From Buttiauxella gaviniae ATCC 51604 (GTDB lineage: Bacteria; Pseudomonadota; Gammaproteobacteria; Enterobacterales; Enterobacteriaceae): a stretch of 64,000 bases of DNA. The translations under genes were made by a program, and so were the position numbers. The stretch covers positions 90,563 to 154,562 of the forward strand of contig NZ_LXEP01000017.1 of the NCBI RefSeq assembly GCF_001654835.1. The letters run 5' to 3'. Each line of letters starts with the position of its first letter. The first letter of the stretch is position 1. This document shows positions 46,378 to 56,873 of the stretch, piece after piece. A model generated the notes under the pieces. That model saw only the letters and a list, made by a program, of their open reading frames with translations, searched no databases and had not been told where the DNA came from.

Positions 46378-48447
46378 TTATTGCAGCAGGGAGATATCCG
46401 CAACCTGCAAGAACAGCTCGCGCAGTTTGGAAAGCAGCGTCAGACGGTTAATACGCAGATCTTTGTCTTCTGCATTCACCATCACTTTGTCGAAGAACGC
46501 ATCCACCGGCTCGCGCAGGTTTGCCAGTTCTTCCAGCGCTTCCTGGTAACGGCCTTCAGCGAAGAACGGTTCCAGTTTGTCGCGCAGCACAACGAGGTTA
46601 GTCGCGAGACGAATCTCTTCGGCTTCTTTCAAAACGGATGCGTGAACATGGTCGTTCAGCGTCTCGTCTGACTTCGCCAGAATGTTTGAAACACGCTTAT
46701 TCGCAGCAGCCAGGGCAGATGAAGATTCCAGCGTACGGAAGTGAGATACCGCTTTCATACGCGCATCGAAATCTGCTGGTTTGGTCGGACGACGCGCCAG
46801 CACGGCCTGGATGGTATCCACGCTGTGGCCTTCTTCCTGATACCAGGCGCGGAAACGACCCAGCATAAAGTCGATGACTTCGTCGGTAACCTTCTGGTTG
46901 GTCAGCTTATCACCGTAAAGACGCACGGCCTCTTCGGTAAGAGTTTGCAGATCAAGCGGCAGGTTTTTCTCAACGATGATACGCAGAACGCCAAGAGCGG
47001 CACGACGCAGAGCAAACGGGTCTTTGTCACCTTTCGGGTGCTGTCCAATACCGAAGATGCCCGCAAGGGTATCCATTTTATCGGCGATTGCCACAGCACA
47101 GGCCACCAGGTTAGACGGCAGTGCATCACCCGCAAAGCGCGGCTGATACTGCTCGTTCAGCGCAACAGCAACATCTTCTGCTTCGCCATCGTGACGCGCA
47201 TAGTGCATGCCCATCACGCCCTGGGTGTCGGTAAACTCGAACACCATGTTGGTCATCAGATCGCATTTAGACAGCAAACCGGCGCGAGTTGCGTGGTTTA
47301 CGTCTGCGCCAATCTGGCCAGCAATCCAGCCTGAAAGGGCTTCGATGCGGTTAGTTTTGTCGCGCAGCGTACCGAGCTGTTGTTGGAACAGAACGGTTTC
47401 CAGACGCGGCAAGTTGTCTTCGAGACGCTTTTTACGGTCGCTGTTGAAGAAGAACTCGGCATCGGCCAGACGTGGACGCACAACTTTCTCGTTACCAGAG
47501 ATAATCTGAATCGGGTCTTTCGACTCGATATTGGCAACAAAGATAAAGTTCGGCAGCAATTTGCCGTCATTGGCGTAAACAGGGAAGTACTTCTGGTCAC
47601 CTTTCATGGTGTGAACCAGCGCTTCCGCAGGAACGGCGAGGAATTTCTCTTCGAATTTCGCGGTCAGCACAACCGGCCATTCCACCAGAGAAGTCACTTC
47701 TTCGAGCAGGCTTTCGCTCAGATCGGCGTTACCGCCAATTTTGCGAGCCGCTTCTTCAGCACCTTCTTTGATAACCGCTTTACGCTGCTCGTAGTCGGCA
47801 ATAACTTTGCCGCGTTCCAGCAGAATTTCAGGGTACTGATCGGCGTTGTCGATAGTGAATTCTGGCTCACCCATAAAGCGGTGGCCGCGAATAACACGAT
47901 CGGACGCAATGCCAAGGATTGTTGCAGGAATAACTTCTTCGCCCAATAGCAGGGTCACAGTGTGAACCGGACGCACGAATTGGGTGTTGTTATCGCCCCA
48001 ACGCATCAGTTTTGGAATCGGCAATTTGGTCAGCGCTGTGGCAATCATCGCAGGCAGCAGGGCTTGCGCGCTTTCGCCTTTAACGTGCGCACGGTACAGC
48101 AGCCATTCGCCTTTGTCGGTCGCCAGACGCTCAGCTTGATCGACGGTGATGCCGCAGCCACGAGCCCAGCCTTCAGCGGCTTTGCTTGGTTTGCCTTCTG
48201 CGTCAAATGCCGCAGAGATGGCCGGGCCACGTTTTTCAACTTCACGATCAGGCTGAGACTGTGCCAGATTAGAAATCTTCAGCGCCAGACGGCGTGGAGC
48301 GGCAAACCATTTTACTTCGCCGTGAGCGAGGTTCGCTGCATCCAGTTCCGCGGTTACGTTCGCAGCAAAGGATTCGGCCAGGCTGCGCAGGGCTTTTGGT
48401 GGCAGCTCTTCAGTGCCAATCTCCACCAGGAAAGTTTTTTCAGACAT
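46378..48447 (-). CDS. glyS: Glycine--tRNA ligase beta subunit
   Basis: 689 residues, the E. coli length. Beta subunit of the bacterial alpha2beta2 glycyl-tRNA synthetase; it recognises tRNA-Gly and has a DALR-like anticodon-binding C-terminus ([19 protein letters not shown]). The N-terminus [20 protein letters not shown] is the family hallmark. It lies 9 bp after glyQ. Confidence 0.98.
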   Translation of the reverse strand: MSEKTFLVEIGTEELPPKALRSLAESFAANVTAELDAANLAHGEVKWFAAPRRLALKISNLAQSQPDREVEKRGPAISAAFDAEGKPSKAAEGWARGCGITVDQAERLATDKGEWLLYRAHVKGESAQALLPAMIATALTKLPIPKLMRWGDNNTQFVRPVHTVTLLLGEEVIPATILGIASDRVIRGHRFMGEPEFTIDNADQYPEILLERGKVIADYEQRKAVIKEGAEEAARKIGGNADLSESLLEEVTSLVEWPVVLTAKFEEKFLAVPAEALVHTMKGDQKYFPVYANDGKLLPNFIFVANIESKDPIQIISGNEKVVRPRLADAEFFFNSDRKKRLEDNLPRLETVLFQQQLGTLRDKTNRIEALSGWIAGQIGADVNHATRAGLLSKCDLMTNMVFEFTDTQGVMGMHYARHDGEAEDVAVALNEQYQPRFAGDALPSNLVACAVAIADKMDTLAGIFGIGQHPKGDKDPFALRRAALGVLRIIVEKNLPLDLQTLTEEAVRLYGDKLTNQKVTDEVIDFMLGRFRAWYQEEGHSVDTIQAVLARRPTKPADFDARMKAVSHFRTLESSSALAAANKRVSNILAKSDETLNDHVHASVLKEAEEIRLATNLVVLRDKLEPFFAEGRYQEALEELANLREPVDAFFDKVMVNAEDKDLRINRLTLLSKLRELFLQVADISLLQ

Positions 48448-48456
48448 GGCAGCCTC

Positions 48457-49368
48457 TTATTTGTTCTTATTGCACATCGGGAAGCCAAGCGCTTCACGAG
48501 AAGCGTAATAGGCTTCGGCCACGGCTTTAGTCAGAGTACGAATACGCAGAATGTAGCGCTGGCGCTCGGTAACCGAGATGGCCTTACGGGCATCAAGCAA
48601 GTTAAAGCTGTGCGCGGCTTTCAGAATGCGTTCGTAAGCAGGCAGTGGCAGTGGGTTTTCCAGCGCCAGCAGGTGCTGCGCTTCTTTCTCATACTGCTCA
48701 AAGCAGGAGAACAGGAAATCCACATCGGCGTGTTCGAAGTTGTAAGTTGATTGCTCAACTTCGTTCTGATGGAACACGTCGCCATAAGTGGTTTTACCCA
48801 GCGGGCCGTCGCTCCAGACCAGATCGTAAACGCTGTCTACGCCCTGGATGTACATTGCCAGACGCTCTAAACCGTAGGTGATTTCACCGGTAACCGGTTT
48901 GCATTCCAGGCCGCCAACTTGCTGGAAATAGGTGAACTGAGTCACTTCCATGCCGTTGAGCCACACTTCCCAGCCCAGACCCCAGGCACCCAGCGTTGGG
49001 TTTTCCCAGTTGTCTTCTACGAAGCGAATGTCATGAATAGTTGGGTCCATACCCAGCTCTTTAAGCGACCCAAGGTACAGCTCCTGAATGTTGTCAGGAG
49101 AAGGCTTGATCACCACCTGGAACTGATAGTAGTGCTGTAAGCGGTTCGGGTTTTCACCGTAACGGCCATCGGTAGGACGGCGGGATGGCTGCACATATGC
49201 AGTCGCCATCGGCTCTGGCCCTAAAGCCCGCAGGCAGGTCATTGGGTGAGAGGTGCCGGCGCCGACTTCCATGTCCAAAGGTTGAACAATGGTGCAGCCC
49301 TGGCGCGCCCAGTAGTCCTGTAAAGTCAGGATCAGGCCTTGAAAGGTCTTGGTATCAAACTTTTGCAT
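48457..49368 (-). CDS. glyQ: Glycine--tRNA ligase alpha subunit
   Basis: 303 residues, as in E. coli. Class II synthetase catalytic subunit that activates glycine and charges tRNA-Gly; core segments are [38 protein letters not shown] and [12 protein letters not shown]. First gene of glyQS. Confidence 0.98.
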   Translation of the reverse strand: MQKFDTKTFQGLILTLQDYWARQGCTIVQPLDMEVGAGTSHPMTCLRALGPEPMATAYVQPSRRPTDGRYGENPNRLQHYYQFQVVIKPSPDNIQELYLGSLKELGMDPTIHDIRFVEDNWENPTLGAWGLGWEVWLNGMEVTQFTYFQQVGGLECKPVTGEITYGLERLAMYIQGVDSVYDLVWSDGPLGKTTYGDVFHQNEVEQSTYNFEHADVDFLFSCFEQYEKEAQHLLALENPLPLPAYERILKAAHSFNLLDARKAISVTERQRYILRIRTLTKAVAEAYYASREALGFPMCNKNK

Positions 49369-49476
49369 GTTGATTTCGCACGCGTTCGAGAGGGTTAAAA
49401 AGAGAAGCCGTCAGTATACCTGTTGAGCGCAACATATACAGCCCGAATCCACGTGCGTTTGCCTTGTGTTGCGGCT

Positions 49477-49794
49477 TTATGTAGATGAAAGGTGCAAAAA
49501 CTGGCCGCTTTCGTCGAATGAGCAGGTAAACCCTTCCTTGCGAACGGTGCTGCCTTGAATCTCGTAACTACCCTGATACTGCTTAAAATCCACCACGCTG
49601 ATTTGTTGCTCACGGGTGTTGTAGCGATATGCCGCTTCCTGCTTACAGGTTTCAATCATCGCACCACCTTCGACTGCAGGTTGCTGTGCACCCTGGGCAT
49701 ATTGCGGTTGTTGCTCCGGTGTACTGCAAGCGCTCAGTAACAGAGCACAAAAAACGAGAACCCAACTGCTATTTTTTATTTTTGGCATCATCAT
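49477..49794 (-). CDS. ysaB: YsaB-like lipoprotein
   Basis: 105 residues. Signal peptide with lipobox LSAC (Cys near residue 23), a Gln/Pro-rich linker, then a small domain with a Cys pair (IETCKQEAAYRYN and GFTCSFDESG) that may form a disulfide. Named by position between glyQ and wecH and by lipoprotein features; the function is unknown. The ATG at 49794 is followed by two further Met codons, so the exact start is open. Confidence 0.75.
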   Translation of the reverse strand: MMMPKIKNSSWVLVFCALLLSACSTPEQQPQYAQGAQQPAVEGGAMIETCKQEAAYRYNTREQQISVVDFKQYQGSYEIQGSTVRKEGFTCSFDESGQFLHLSST

Positions 49795-49930
49795 TCGTTA
49801 CGTGTACGTTAAAATCGTTATTGTTATTCAATAATTAACAGGTATTTCATATTCTGCAAACCCGCTTCGCGCCTGACAAGATAGTGAATGCAAACTCAGA
49901 TTAATACCCGTTTAAGCCATCGAGGAACGA

Positions 49931-50926
49931 ATGCAGCAAAAAATTAACTGGATTGATAACTTGCGCGGGATTGCGTGCCTGATGGTCGTTATGATCCATA
50001 CCACCACCTGGTACATCACCAATGCGAATATTGTCACGCCATTTAGTTGGGATTTATCAAACGTGCTCAACTCGGCTTCTCGCGTCAGCGTTCCGCTGTT
50101 CTTCATGATTTCAGGCTATCTGTTTTTTGGTGAACGCAGTGCACAGCAGCGTCACTTTTTGCGCATCGTCACCTGTCTGCTGTTTTACAGCGTGGTCGCG
50201 CTTATCTACATCAAATTACTGACCCCCATCAACGCGGGGCTTTCGCTGCGCTACATCCTACAAAAACCGGTGTTCTATCACCTGTGGTTCTTCTTTGCGA
50301 TCATGGTGATATACCTACTTTCCCCGTTGATTCAGGTGAAAAAGGTTAATGCGATGGTGATTCTCGGGCTGATGGTTTTGCTGGGTGTTATCGCCAACCC
50401 CAATACCGTGCCGCAAACGCTGGGTGGAGTGAAATGGCTGCCGATTAATTTATATATTCGCGGCGACACGTTTTATTACGTGCTGTATGGCTTGTTAGGT
50501 CGCGCGATTGGCATACTGGAAACGGATAAGCGCTGGATTAGCGGGCTGGCAGCAGGCTTGTTTGCGTTGTGTATCTTTTCGATATCAACGGGTACGCGCC
50601 ACCAATTAGAAGTGAACGGTAATTTTGCCGATACTTTCTATGTTTATTGCGGGCCGCTGGTGTTTATCGCCGCGATTAGTTTGTTGGTCGTGATAAAAAA
50701 TTGCCTTAATAACAGGCCATTGCCGGGTTTGGCTTTAATTTCTCAGCATTCGCTAGGGATTTACGGCTTCCATGCGTTAATTATTCACTTCTTGCGCACT
50801 CACGGTTACCAACTAACCAGCTCGCCGGTTCTCGATATTTTGTGGATTTTCGGCGCAACACTCGCCGGAAGTTTGCTGCTTTCCATGGGATTACAGCGGT
50901 TGGATACGCGAAAATGGGTGAGCTAA
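49931..50926 (+). CDS. wecH: O-acetyltransferase WecH (acyltransferase 3 family)
   Basis: 331 residues, about ten membrane helices. Acyltransferase-3 hallmarks: [18 protein letters not shown] with the catalytic His at the N-terminus. In E. coli WecH adds O-acetyl groups to GlcNAc of enterobacterial common antigen at the inner membrane. Its stop overlaps the convergent regulator gene by 3-4 bp. Confidence 0.93.
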   Translation: MQQKINWIDNLRGIACLMVVMIHTTTWYITNANIVTPFSWDLSNVLNSASRVSVPLFFMISGYLFFGERSAQQRHFLRIVTCLLFYSVVALIYIKLLTPINAGLSLRYILQKPVFYHLWFFFAIMVIYLLSPLIQVKKVNAMVILGLMVLLGVIANPNTVPQTLGGVKWLPINLYIRGDTFYYVLYGLLGRAIGILETDKRWISGLAAGLFALCIFSISTGTRHQLEVNGNFADTFYVYCGPLVFIAAISLLVVIKNCLNNRPLPGLALISQHSLGIYGFHALIIHFLRTHGYQLTSSPVLDILWIFGATLAGSLLLSMGLQRLDTRKWVS

Positions 50927-51840
50927 GCATTCCTGGCGCGGGCGCGGTGCAGCTGGCGTGGTGATGAAAAGCCCGCCGCAACCGCCGCCTGCTCCATGCG
51001 TTGCCCCTGCAATAAGCGCTGTTCGGCAATAGCCAGGCGCAATTGTTCGAGATAATCCCGCACTGAAATCCCCAAATGCTGCTGAAAAAGCCGCGATAAA
51101 TGGCGCGAACTGACGTGAACTTTATCGGCAATTTCCTGCACATCCCACGCCGATTCTGGTGCTGCCGAAAGCAAATCCTGCGCACGATGAACCGCCGGGT
51201 GAATGTGATTACGGTAACGCAGCCACGGCGATAATTGCGGATCGTCGCCCGAACGGCGAAACCACACCACCATCTCACGCGCCACGTCGAGTGCTGCTTT
51301 CGGGCCGCAATAGCGGTTAATCAGATGCAGCGAGAGATCAATCCCGGAGGTAATTCCGGCGCTGGTCCAGATGCCCCGGTCTTCGACAAAAATACGGTTT
51401 TCTTTTACCTGAGCGGTGGGAGCGGCTGCGCGTAATCTTGCCAGCACATCGTGGTGCGTGGTGCAATGCACGCCGCTCATCAGCCCGGCTTTCGCCGCTA
51501 GCAGCGAGCCAGAACAGACGCACATTAAATTGAGTTGCTGGCTATGAATTTGCGGTTGCAGGCGCGTCAACCAACGGCGCACAGCCTCAGCCTGTGGCGT
51601 ATCAAAGTAACGATTTGAATCGCAAACGCCGGGAAGCACTAACAAACTGCCTGGCGCGAAACTTTCCGGCAGCGGTTCGATGCCCGAAAAATTGAGTCCA
51701 ATGGAGGTAGAAACTTGTGGGTCCGGGCCGATGAAATGCAGGTGAAAAGCATCGCCTGCAAGCTTCAGCGTTTCCGCTGGGCCACTCAGGTCAAGAGACA
51801 GAACACCAGGCAACACAACGAACCAGACCCCAATACTCAC
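50923..51840 (-). CDS. GlxA-type transcriptional regulator (DJ-1/PfpI + AraC HTH)
   Basis: 305 residues from the GTG at 51840, which overlaps the preceding stop as GTGA and has GGAG eight nt upstream; a longer GTG frame is not needed. N-terminal DJ-1/PfpI-like domain (about 1-180; the nucleophile-elbow-like [14 protein letters not shown]) and C-terminal AraC-type double HTH (about 205-300; [20 protein letters not shown]). Such proteins regulate neighbouring amine or amide catabolism genes. It is coupled to an isochorismatase-like gene and probably controls it. Confidence 0.88.
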   Translation of the reverse strand: MSIGVWFVVLPGVLSLDLSGPAETLKLAGDAFHLHFIGPDPQVSTSIGLNFSGIEPLPESFAPGSLLVLPGVCDSNRYFDTPQAEAVRRWLTRLQPQIHSQQLNLMCVCSGSLLAAKAGLMSGVHCTTHHDVLARLRAAAPTAQVKENRIFVEDRGIWTSAGITSGIDLSLHLINRYCGPKAALDVAREMVVWFRRSGDDPQLSPWLRYRNHIHPAVHRAQDLLSAAPESAWDVQEIADKVHVSSRHLSRLFQQHLGISVRDYLEQLRLAIAEQRLLQGQRMEQAAVAAGFSSPRQLHRARARNA

Positions 51841-52379
51841 GATAAAGACTCCAGGCACTCAGCAACAGTTTGAATTTCGGCAAAACGCCCCGCCAGCACC
51901 GTTTCAGTGCGATGGCGCAGGGTTTGCGTATCCAGCGTAACCCCTTTCCAGCTCATCGGGAAGGTGAGCATCGCTTCGCTAACAAATGAAACGCGATAAC
52001 CCAAATCAGACGCCACTCGCGTGGTGGTTTCGCAACACTGTTCAGTACGAATACCGCAGATAATCAGGTGGTTAACGTCACGCTGGCGCAACCAAAGATC
52101 GAGACCGGTATCGGTAAATGCGTTGTGAACGTGTTTCTGGAACGCCACATCCGCCTGATGTTGCAAAAACGGCATCGCTTTAACACAGCCGGAAGCCAGT
52201 GAAAACGGGCCTTCATCGTCAACATGGAAGATATCCACCACCGGTATTTTCAAATCCTGGCAGCCAGAAATCAGCTGTGTAATAGCCTGCTGGAATGCCG
52301 GGAGATCCTCTTCTTGCCAGTAATCGCGATGGAAAAAAGATTGCTGCGTATCGATATTAATCAATGCAGAACGGGACAT
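51837..52379 (-). CDS. Cysteine hydrolase, isochorismatase family
   Basis: 180 residues from the ATG at 52379 (AAGGAG 7 nt upstream). Isochorismatase-like alpha/beta fold with the Asp of LINIDTQQSFF, a Lys in FQKHVHNAF and the Cys region IICGIRTEQCCETT. Acts on an amide or similar bond; the substrate is unknown. First gene of the two-gene operon with the GlxA-type regulator. Confidence 0.87.
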   Translation of the reverse strand: MSRSALINIDTQQSFFHRDYWQEEDLPAFQQAITQLISGCQDLKIPVVDIFHVDDEGPFSLASGCVKAMPFLQHQADVAFQKHVHNAFTDTGLDLWLRQRDVNHLIICGIRTEQCCETTTRVASDLGYRVSFVSEAMLTFPMSWKGVTLDTQTLRHRTETVLAGRFAEIQTVAECLESLS

Positions 52380-52495
52380 TTTCGGACTCCTTATCACTGG
52401 GTATGAATCCATTGTGACAAGGGTTAGTGGGATTGCTAATACCAAAAACGGACAGTATGAGGGTGAATTGGGACCAGATGAAATATTTGAGATTG

Positions 52496-52574
52496 TGTCG
52501 GATGAAGCTAACGCTTATCCGACCTACGAAGCACCAAGATTTTGTAGGGTGGATAAGCGCCAGCGTCATCCACC
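52496..52574. repeat. BIME: two opposed REP elements
   Basis: REP 1 at 52496-52527 (GTCGGATGAAGC / GCTTATCCGACCTAC) and REP 2 in opposite orientation at 52544-52574 (GTAGGGTGGATAAGCGCC / GTCATCCACC), joined by a short spacer: the classical BIME pattern. It separates the isochorismatase operon from the kgu regulator. Confidence 0.75.
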
Positions 52575-52625
52575 AGCCCTTATAAACTGTGTTACTCTCG
52601 AGCCTGAAACCCTTCGGAGAAAAAC

Positions 52626-53645
52626 ATGATCAGCAAGGCAGCGCGCCCAACGATAAGCGATGTCGCAAGAGCGGCAAAGACCGGTAAAACCAGTGTTTCC
52701 CGCTATCTTAACGGCGAGCAAAATGTGCTGTCTGACGACTTACGTTTGCGTATTGAAACGGCGATTGCGCAACTCGATTACCGCCCAAGCCAAATGGCTC
52801 GCGGCCTGAAACGTGGGCGTACCCGCTTAATCGGCCTGATCATTGCCGATATCACCAACCCCTACTCTGTCGATGTGCTCAGTGGCATTGAAGCGGCGTG
52901 CCGTGAAAAGGGCTTTACGCCGCTGGTCTGTAACACCAACAACGAAGTGGACCAGGAGCTGCATTACCTGGATTTACTGCGCAGTTATCAGGTGGAAGGG
53001 ATTGTGGTGAATGCGGTGGGGATGCGCGAAGAAGGGTTAAATCGCCTGCAACAATCCGCCCTGCCGATGGTGCTGATTGACCGAAAAATTCCTGATTTTG
53101 CCTGCGACGTCGTGGGCCTTGATAACATTCAGGCCGCAACAACCGCCACCGAACACCTTGTCGAACAAGGGTTTGAAGCCATTTTGTTCCTCAGTGAGCC
53201 TCTCGGCACGGTGAACACCCGCCGCGAGCGCCTGAATGCCTTCCACGCCACCCTCAAACGTTACCCTGGGATTGTTGCCGAAAACGCGGAAGTGCCTTTG
53301 CACGAAGGCGAGTTGATGGACAACACGCTGCGCCAGTTCCATTCTGGCCATCGGGGAATGCGTAAAGCTGTGATTTCCGCAAACGGCGCACTCACACTTC
53401 AGGTGGCCCGCTCCCTGCGACGTATCGGCCTGCACTGGGGCTCCGATATTGGCCTGCTGGGGTTTGATGAACTCGAATGGGCGGAGCTTGCCGGCGTTGG
53501 TATCACCACGCTTAAACAGCCAACCTGGCAGATTGGTTATGCCGCTCTCCAGCAAGTAGTGAAGCGCATTGAAGGCGGTAGTGACACCGTTTATGAGCAG
53601 GTCTTTTCTGGCGAATTAATCGTTCGCGGCTCCACCACCCGTTAA
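52626..53645 (+). CDS. LacI-family regulator of 2-ketogluconate utilisation (PtxS-like)
   Basis: 339 residues. HTH TISDVARAAKTGKTSVSRYL at the N-terminus and a LacI-type effector domain. It heads a block in the order regulator-kguE-kguK-kguT-ghrB(kguD), which matches the Pseudomonas ptxS-kgu locus. A perfect palindrome 49 bp after its stop, upstream of kguE, is the likely operator. Effector probably 2-ketogluconate. Confidence 0.85.
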   Translation: MISKAARPTISDVARAAKTGKTSVSRYLNGEQNVLSDDLRLRIETAIAQLDYRPSQMARGLKRGRTRLIGLIIADITNPYSVDVLSGIEAACREKGFTPLVCNTNNEVDQELHYLDLLRSYQVEGIVVNAVGMREEGLNRLQQSALPMVLIDRKIPDFACDVVGLDNIQAATTATEHLVEQGFEAILFLSEPLGTVNTRRERLNAFHATLKRYPGIVAENAEVPLHEGELMDNTLRQFHSGHRGMRKAVISANGALTLQVARSLRRIGLHWGSDIGLLGFDELEWAELAGVGITTLKQPTWQIGYAALQQVVKRIEGGSDTVYEQVFSGELIVRGSTTR

Positions 53646-53653
53646 TCAATGTT

Positions 53654-53669
53654 CGTGATAGTGATCATA
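53654..53669. promoter_or_regulatory. CRP-like site upstream of kguE
   Basis: CGTGA-TAGTGA-TCATA fits the TGTGA-N6-TCACA consensus at 8 of 10 bases and lies 25 bp upstream of the operator palindrome. Confidence 0.45.
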
Positions 53670-53693
53670 AATTAGACACGGTTGGCTTTTCTT

Positions 53694-53707
53694 TGGAACC
53701 GGTTCCA
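53694..53707. promoter_or_regulatory. PtxS-type operator upstream of kguE
   Basis: Perfect 14-bp palindrome TGGAACCGGTTCCA, close to the Pseudomonas PtxS site TGAAACCGGTTTCA (2 mismatches). It lies 48 bp before the kguE ATG. Confidence 0.7.
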
Positions 53708-53755
53708 TCTAGCGTAATAGTTATATTATTTAGATGAGCCTGGCCGGAGAATTAA

Positions 53756-54505
53756 ATGCCGAGAAAAATTATTGTTGTCACCGCGGCTTACGGGCATGAC
53801 CGCATTGCGGCGCTGGGCGGCCAACAAGCACTATTGCCCATTATTGCCGGGGCGGGTGCCGATGGCGTCGAAATCCGCCGCGAGCTGTTAAGCAATACGC
53901 AGCTCGATGCCCTGCCAGAGCTGGCGCAGCAAATTGCCGGACACCGCCTCGAGGCCTGTTATTCCGCGCCGGAGCCGCTGTTCGCCGAAGACGGCAAACT
54001 GAACCCGCTGATCCCCTCTTTGTTACTTGAAGCCCACCAGCTGAATGCAAGCTGGCTGAAACTTTCGCTCGGCCATTTTCGCGGCAGCTCGCAGTTTTCT
54101 GTTTTGCAGCAGTGGCTGGCGCAAAGTAATGTGCCATTAGTCGTGGAAAACGACCAAACCCTGTGTGGCAAACTCGTCCCGATGCAGCGCTTCCAGGCCG
54201 CCTGCAAGGTGCTAAATCTTCCAGTGACGCTCACTTTTGATATGGCGAACTGGCTGTGGGTTGATGAATCTCCAGAGGCCGCCGCTCGCGTGCTGGCATC
54301 TTCTGTCAGCTATATCCACGTCAAAGCCGCCGTGCCACACCATTACCACTATCGGGCCATTGCACTTGATGATGCCGAACCGCGCTGGCTCGAATTACTC
54401 AATAACCTGCCAGCCGATGCGCCACGCGGAATCGAATTCCCGCTCGAAGGCCGCGACCTGACGGCTGTCACCCGCCATTACGTCAACTTATTACGCGAGG
54501 AGTAA
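53756..54505 (+). CDS. kguE: KguE-type sugar phosphate isomerase/epimerase (TIM barrel)
   Basis: 249 residues of the xylose-isomerase-like TIM-barrel (AP endonuclease 2) family, with GADGVEIRREL near the N-terminus, LVVENDQTLCG in the middle and VSYIHVKAA late, where acidic and His metal ligands are expected. KguE has a poorly defined role in 2-ketogluconate use. GGAG precedes the ATG. The next gene starts 3 bp after its stop. Confidence 0.8.
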   Translation: MPRKIIVVTAAYGHDRIAALGGQQALLPIIAGAGADGVEIRRELLSNTQLDALPELAQQIAGHRLEACYSAPEPLFAEDGKLNPLIPSLLLEAHQLNASWLKLSLGHFRGSSQFSVLQQWLAQSNVPLVVENDQTLCGKLVPMQRFQAACKVLNLPVTLTFDMANWLWVDESPEAAARVLASSVSYIHVKAAVPHHYHYRAIALDDAEPRWLELLNNLPADAPRGIEFPLEGRDLTAVTRHYVNLLREE

Positions 54506-54508
54506 GCG

Positions 54509-55447
54509 ATGTCGACGCAACTTGATGTCATTACCATTGGTGAAGCAATGGCGATGTTTGTCGCCAGCCAAAGCGGCGATTTAGCAGCCGCAGAACAGTT
54601 TGTGAAACGTGTCGCAGGGGCAGAGCTGAACGTTGCCACGGGTCTTGCGCGTCTTGGCCTGAAAGTGGGCTGGGTTAGCCGTGTGGGCAATGACTCTTTT
54701 GGCCGCTATGTTCTGCAACAACTGGCGAAAGAGAATATCGACAGCCACGGAGTGACGACGGACGAGCGCTTTGCTACAGGCTTTCAGCTTAAATCTAAAG
54801 CAGAAAATGGAACCGATCCCATTGTGGAATATTTCCGTAAAAGCTCGGCAGCCAGCCACCTGTCGGTTGCGGATTTAAACGCAGAGTACTTTTGCTCCGC
54901 ACGCCATCTGCACTTAAGCGGTGTGGCGGCAGCACTGTCGGAGAGCTCATTAGAACTGCTCAATCACGCCGCTCGCATGATGAAGCAGCAAGGGAAAACC
55001 ATTTCGTTCGATCCGAATCTGCGTCCGGTGCTGTGGAAAAGTGAAGCCGAAATGGTGAAACAATTGAATCAACTCGCCTTCCAGGCAGACTGGGTGCTGC
55101 CAGGATTAAGCGAGGGCGCAATCCTGACAGGGCACAAAACCCCGGAAGCGATTGCCGATTTCTATCTCGACCAGGGTGTCAAAACCGTGGTGTTGAAAAC
55201 GGGTGCGGACGGCGCCTGGTTTAAAACTGCCGCTGGCGATAAAGGTGCAGTGCCTGCGATTAAGGTCGATAACGTGGTCGATACTGTTGGCGCAGGCGAT
55301 GGCTTTGCGGTGGGCGTAATCAGCGCTTTGCTGGAGGGAAAAACCTTACAACATGCCGTTAGCCGAGGTAATAAAATCGGCTCACTGGCGATACAAGTCA
55401 TCGGCGATAGCGAAGGGTTACCGACCCGTAGCGCGCTTGGCGAATAA
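54509..55447 (+). CDS. kguK: 2-ketogluconate kinase (PfkB family)
   Basis: 312 residues. PfkB/ribokinase fold with the N-terminal GEAMAMFVA, the sugar-binding KRVAGAELNVATGLARLG and the anion-hole/catalytic signature VDTVGAGDGFAVG near residue 255. Predicted to phosphorylate 2-ketogluconate to its 6-phosphate. It could be mistaken for 2-keto-3-deoxygluconate kinase (KdgK), which is very similar; the operon context favours KguK. Confidence 0.82.
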   Translation: MSTQLDVITIGEAMAMFVASQSGDLAAAEQFVKRVAGAELNVATGLARLGLKVGWVSRVGNDSFGRYVLQQLAKENIDSHGVTTDERFATGFQLKSKAENGTDPIVEYFRKSSAASHLSVADLNAEYFCSARHLHLSGVAAALSESSLELLNHAARMMKQQGKTISFDPNLRPVLWKSEAEMVKQLNQLAFQADWVLPGLSEGAILTGHKTPEAIADFYLDQGVKTVVLKTGADGAWFKTAAGDKGAVPAIKVDNVVDTVGAGDGFAVGVISALLEGKTLQHAVSRGNKIGSLAIQVIGDSEGLPTRSALGE

Positions 55448-55516
55448 ACGAAGACTGCATCAGCTGTGCCCTACACCCGGCATGATGCGACTCTCCTCAA
55501 CATAGAGGCAAGCCCC

Positions 55517-56815
55517 ATGAAAACCCAGTCCCTTTCATCAAAGGTAATCGCGCCAAAACGTTGGTGGTACATCATGCCAATCGTGTTTATCACCTACAGC
55601 CTGGCGTACCTCGACCGAGCTAACTTTAGCTTTGCATCTGCCGCTGGCATTAACGACGATCTCGGGATCACCAAAGGGATTTCGTCTTTGCTTGGCGCCC
55701 TGTTTTTCCTCGGTTATTTTTTCTTCCAGATACCTGGTGCGATGTACGCCGAACGCCGCAGCGTGCGCAAACTGATCTTCGTTTGCCTGATTTTGTGGGG
55801 CGGTTGTGCATCACTCACCGGGATGGTCAGCAATATTCCGGCACTGGCGGCGATTCGCTTTATCCTCGGCGTGGTGGAAGCCGCCGTGATGCCTGCGATG
55901 CTGATTTACATCAGTAACTGGTTTACTAAGTCTGAACGCTCGCGGGCGAATACTTTCTTGATTCTTGGCAACCCGGTGACGGTGCTGTGGATGTCCGTCG
56001 TTTCGGGCTACCTGATTCAGGCATTTGGCTGGCGTGAAATGTTTATTTTTGAAGGCATTCCAGCGGTTATCTGGGCATTTGCCTGGTGGATGCTGGTCAA
56101 AGATAAACCTGCGCAAGTTGGCTGGTTGTCTGATGCTGAAAAATCCGCGTTGCAGGCTCAGCTTGAGAAGGAACAAGAAGGTATTAAAGCCGTGCGTAAC
56201 TACAGCGAAGCATTCCGCTCGCGCAATGTGGTGCTGCTGTGTATGCAATATTTTTGCTGGAGTATTGGTGTGTACGGCTTCGTGCTGTGGCTGCCGTCAA
56301 TTATTCGTGGCGCAGGCACCGCGGGTATGGGAATGGTGGAAGTCGGCTGGCTGTCATCGGTTCCTTATCTGGCGGCAACTATCGCAATGATTGTGGTTTC
56401 ATGGGCTTCGGACAAAATGCAGAACCGTAAGCTGTTCGTCTGGCCACTGCTGCTGATTGGTGCGCTGGCCTTCCTCGGTTCCTGGCTGGTTGGTGCCGAT
56501 CACTTCTGGGTTTCCTACACTCTGTTGGTGATTGCCGGTGCCGCCATGTACGCGCCATATGGCCCATTCTTTGCGATTATCCCGGAAATGCTGCCACGTA
56601 ATGTTGCCGGTGGCGCGATGGCCTTAATCAATAGCATGGGTGCACTGGGGTCGTTTGTTGGCTCCTGGTTTGTTGGCTACCTTAACGGTGCAACAGGCAA
56701 CCCATCCGCTTCCTACGTTTTTATGGGGGTAGCATTGCTCGCGTCAGTATGGCTAACTCTGATAGTGAAACCGGCGAGAAACCAACAAGTTCCGGTGGAA
56801 GCACACCACGCCTAA
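55517..56815 (+). CDS. kguT: MFS transporter, 2-ketogluconate type (KguT)
   Basis: 432 residues from the ATG at 55517 (GAGGC upstream); a GTG frame 17 codons longer is less likely. Anion:cation symporter family with 12 helices and the N-terminal [19 protein letters not shown] signature. Predicted proton-linked uptake of 2-ketogluconate. Confidence 0.83.
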   Translation: MKTQSLSSKVIAPKRWWYIMPIVFITYSLAYLDRANFSFASAAGINDDLGITKGISSLLGALFFLGYFFFQIPGAMYAERRSVRKLIFVCLILWGGCASLTGMVSNIPALAAIRFILGVVEAAVMPAMLIYISNWFTKSERSRANTFLILGNPVTVLWMSVVSGYLIQAFGWREMFIFEGIPAVIWAFAWWMLVKDKPAQVGWLSDAEKSALQAQLEKEQEGIKAVRNYSEAFRSRNVVLLCMQYFCWSIGVYGFVLWLPSIIRGAGTAGMGMVEVGWLSSVPYLAATIAMIVVSWASDKMQNRKLFVWPLLLIGALAFLGSWLVGADHFWVSYTLLVIAGAAMYAPYGPFFAIIPEMLPRNVAGGAMALINSMGALGSFVGSWFVGYLNGATGNPSASYVFMGVALLASVWLTLIVKPARNQQVPVEAHHA

Positions 56816-56873
56816 TCTCAAACCAGGCGGTCGTTATGCCGCCTGGACTGTACTTAACTCAACGGAGAACGCT

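Noticed and set aside
54509..55447. Calling the PfkB kinase KdgK (2-keto-3-deoxygluconate kinase)
   Set aside because: Sequence alone allows it, but its place between kguE and kguT under a PtxS-like operator fits 2-ketogluconate kinase better.
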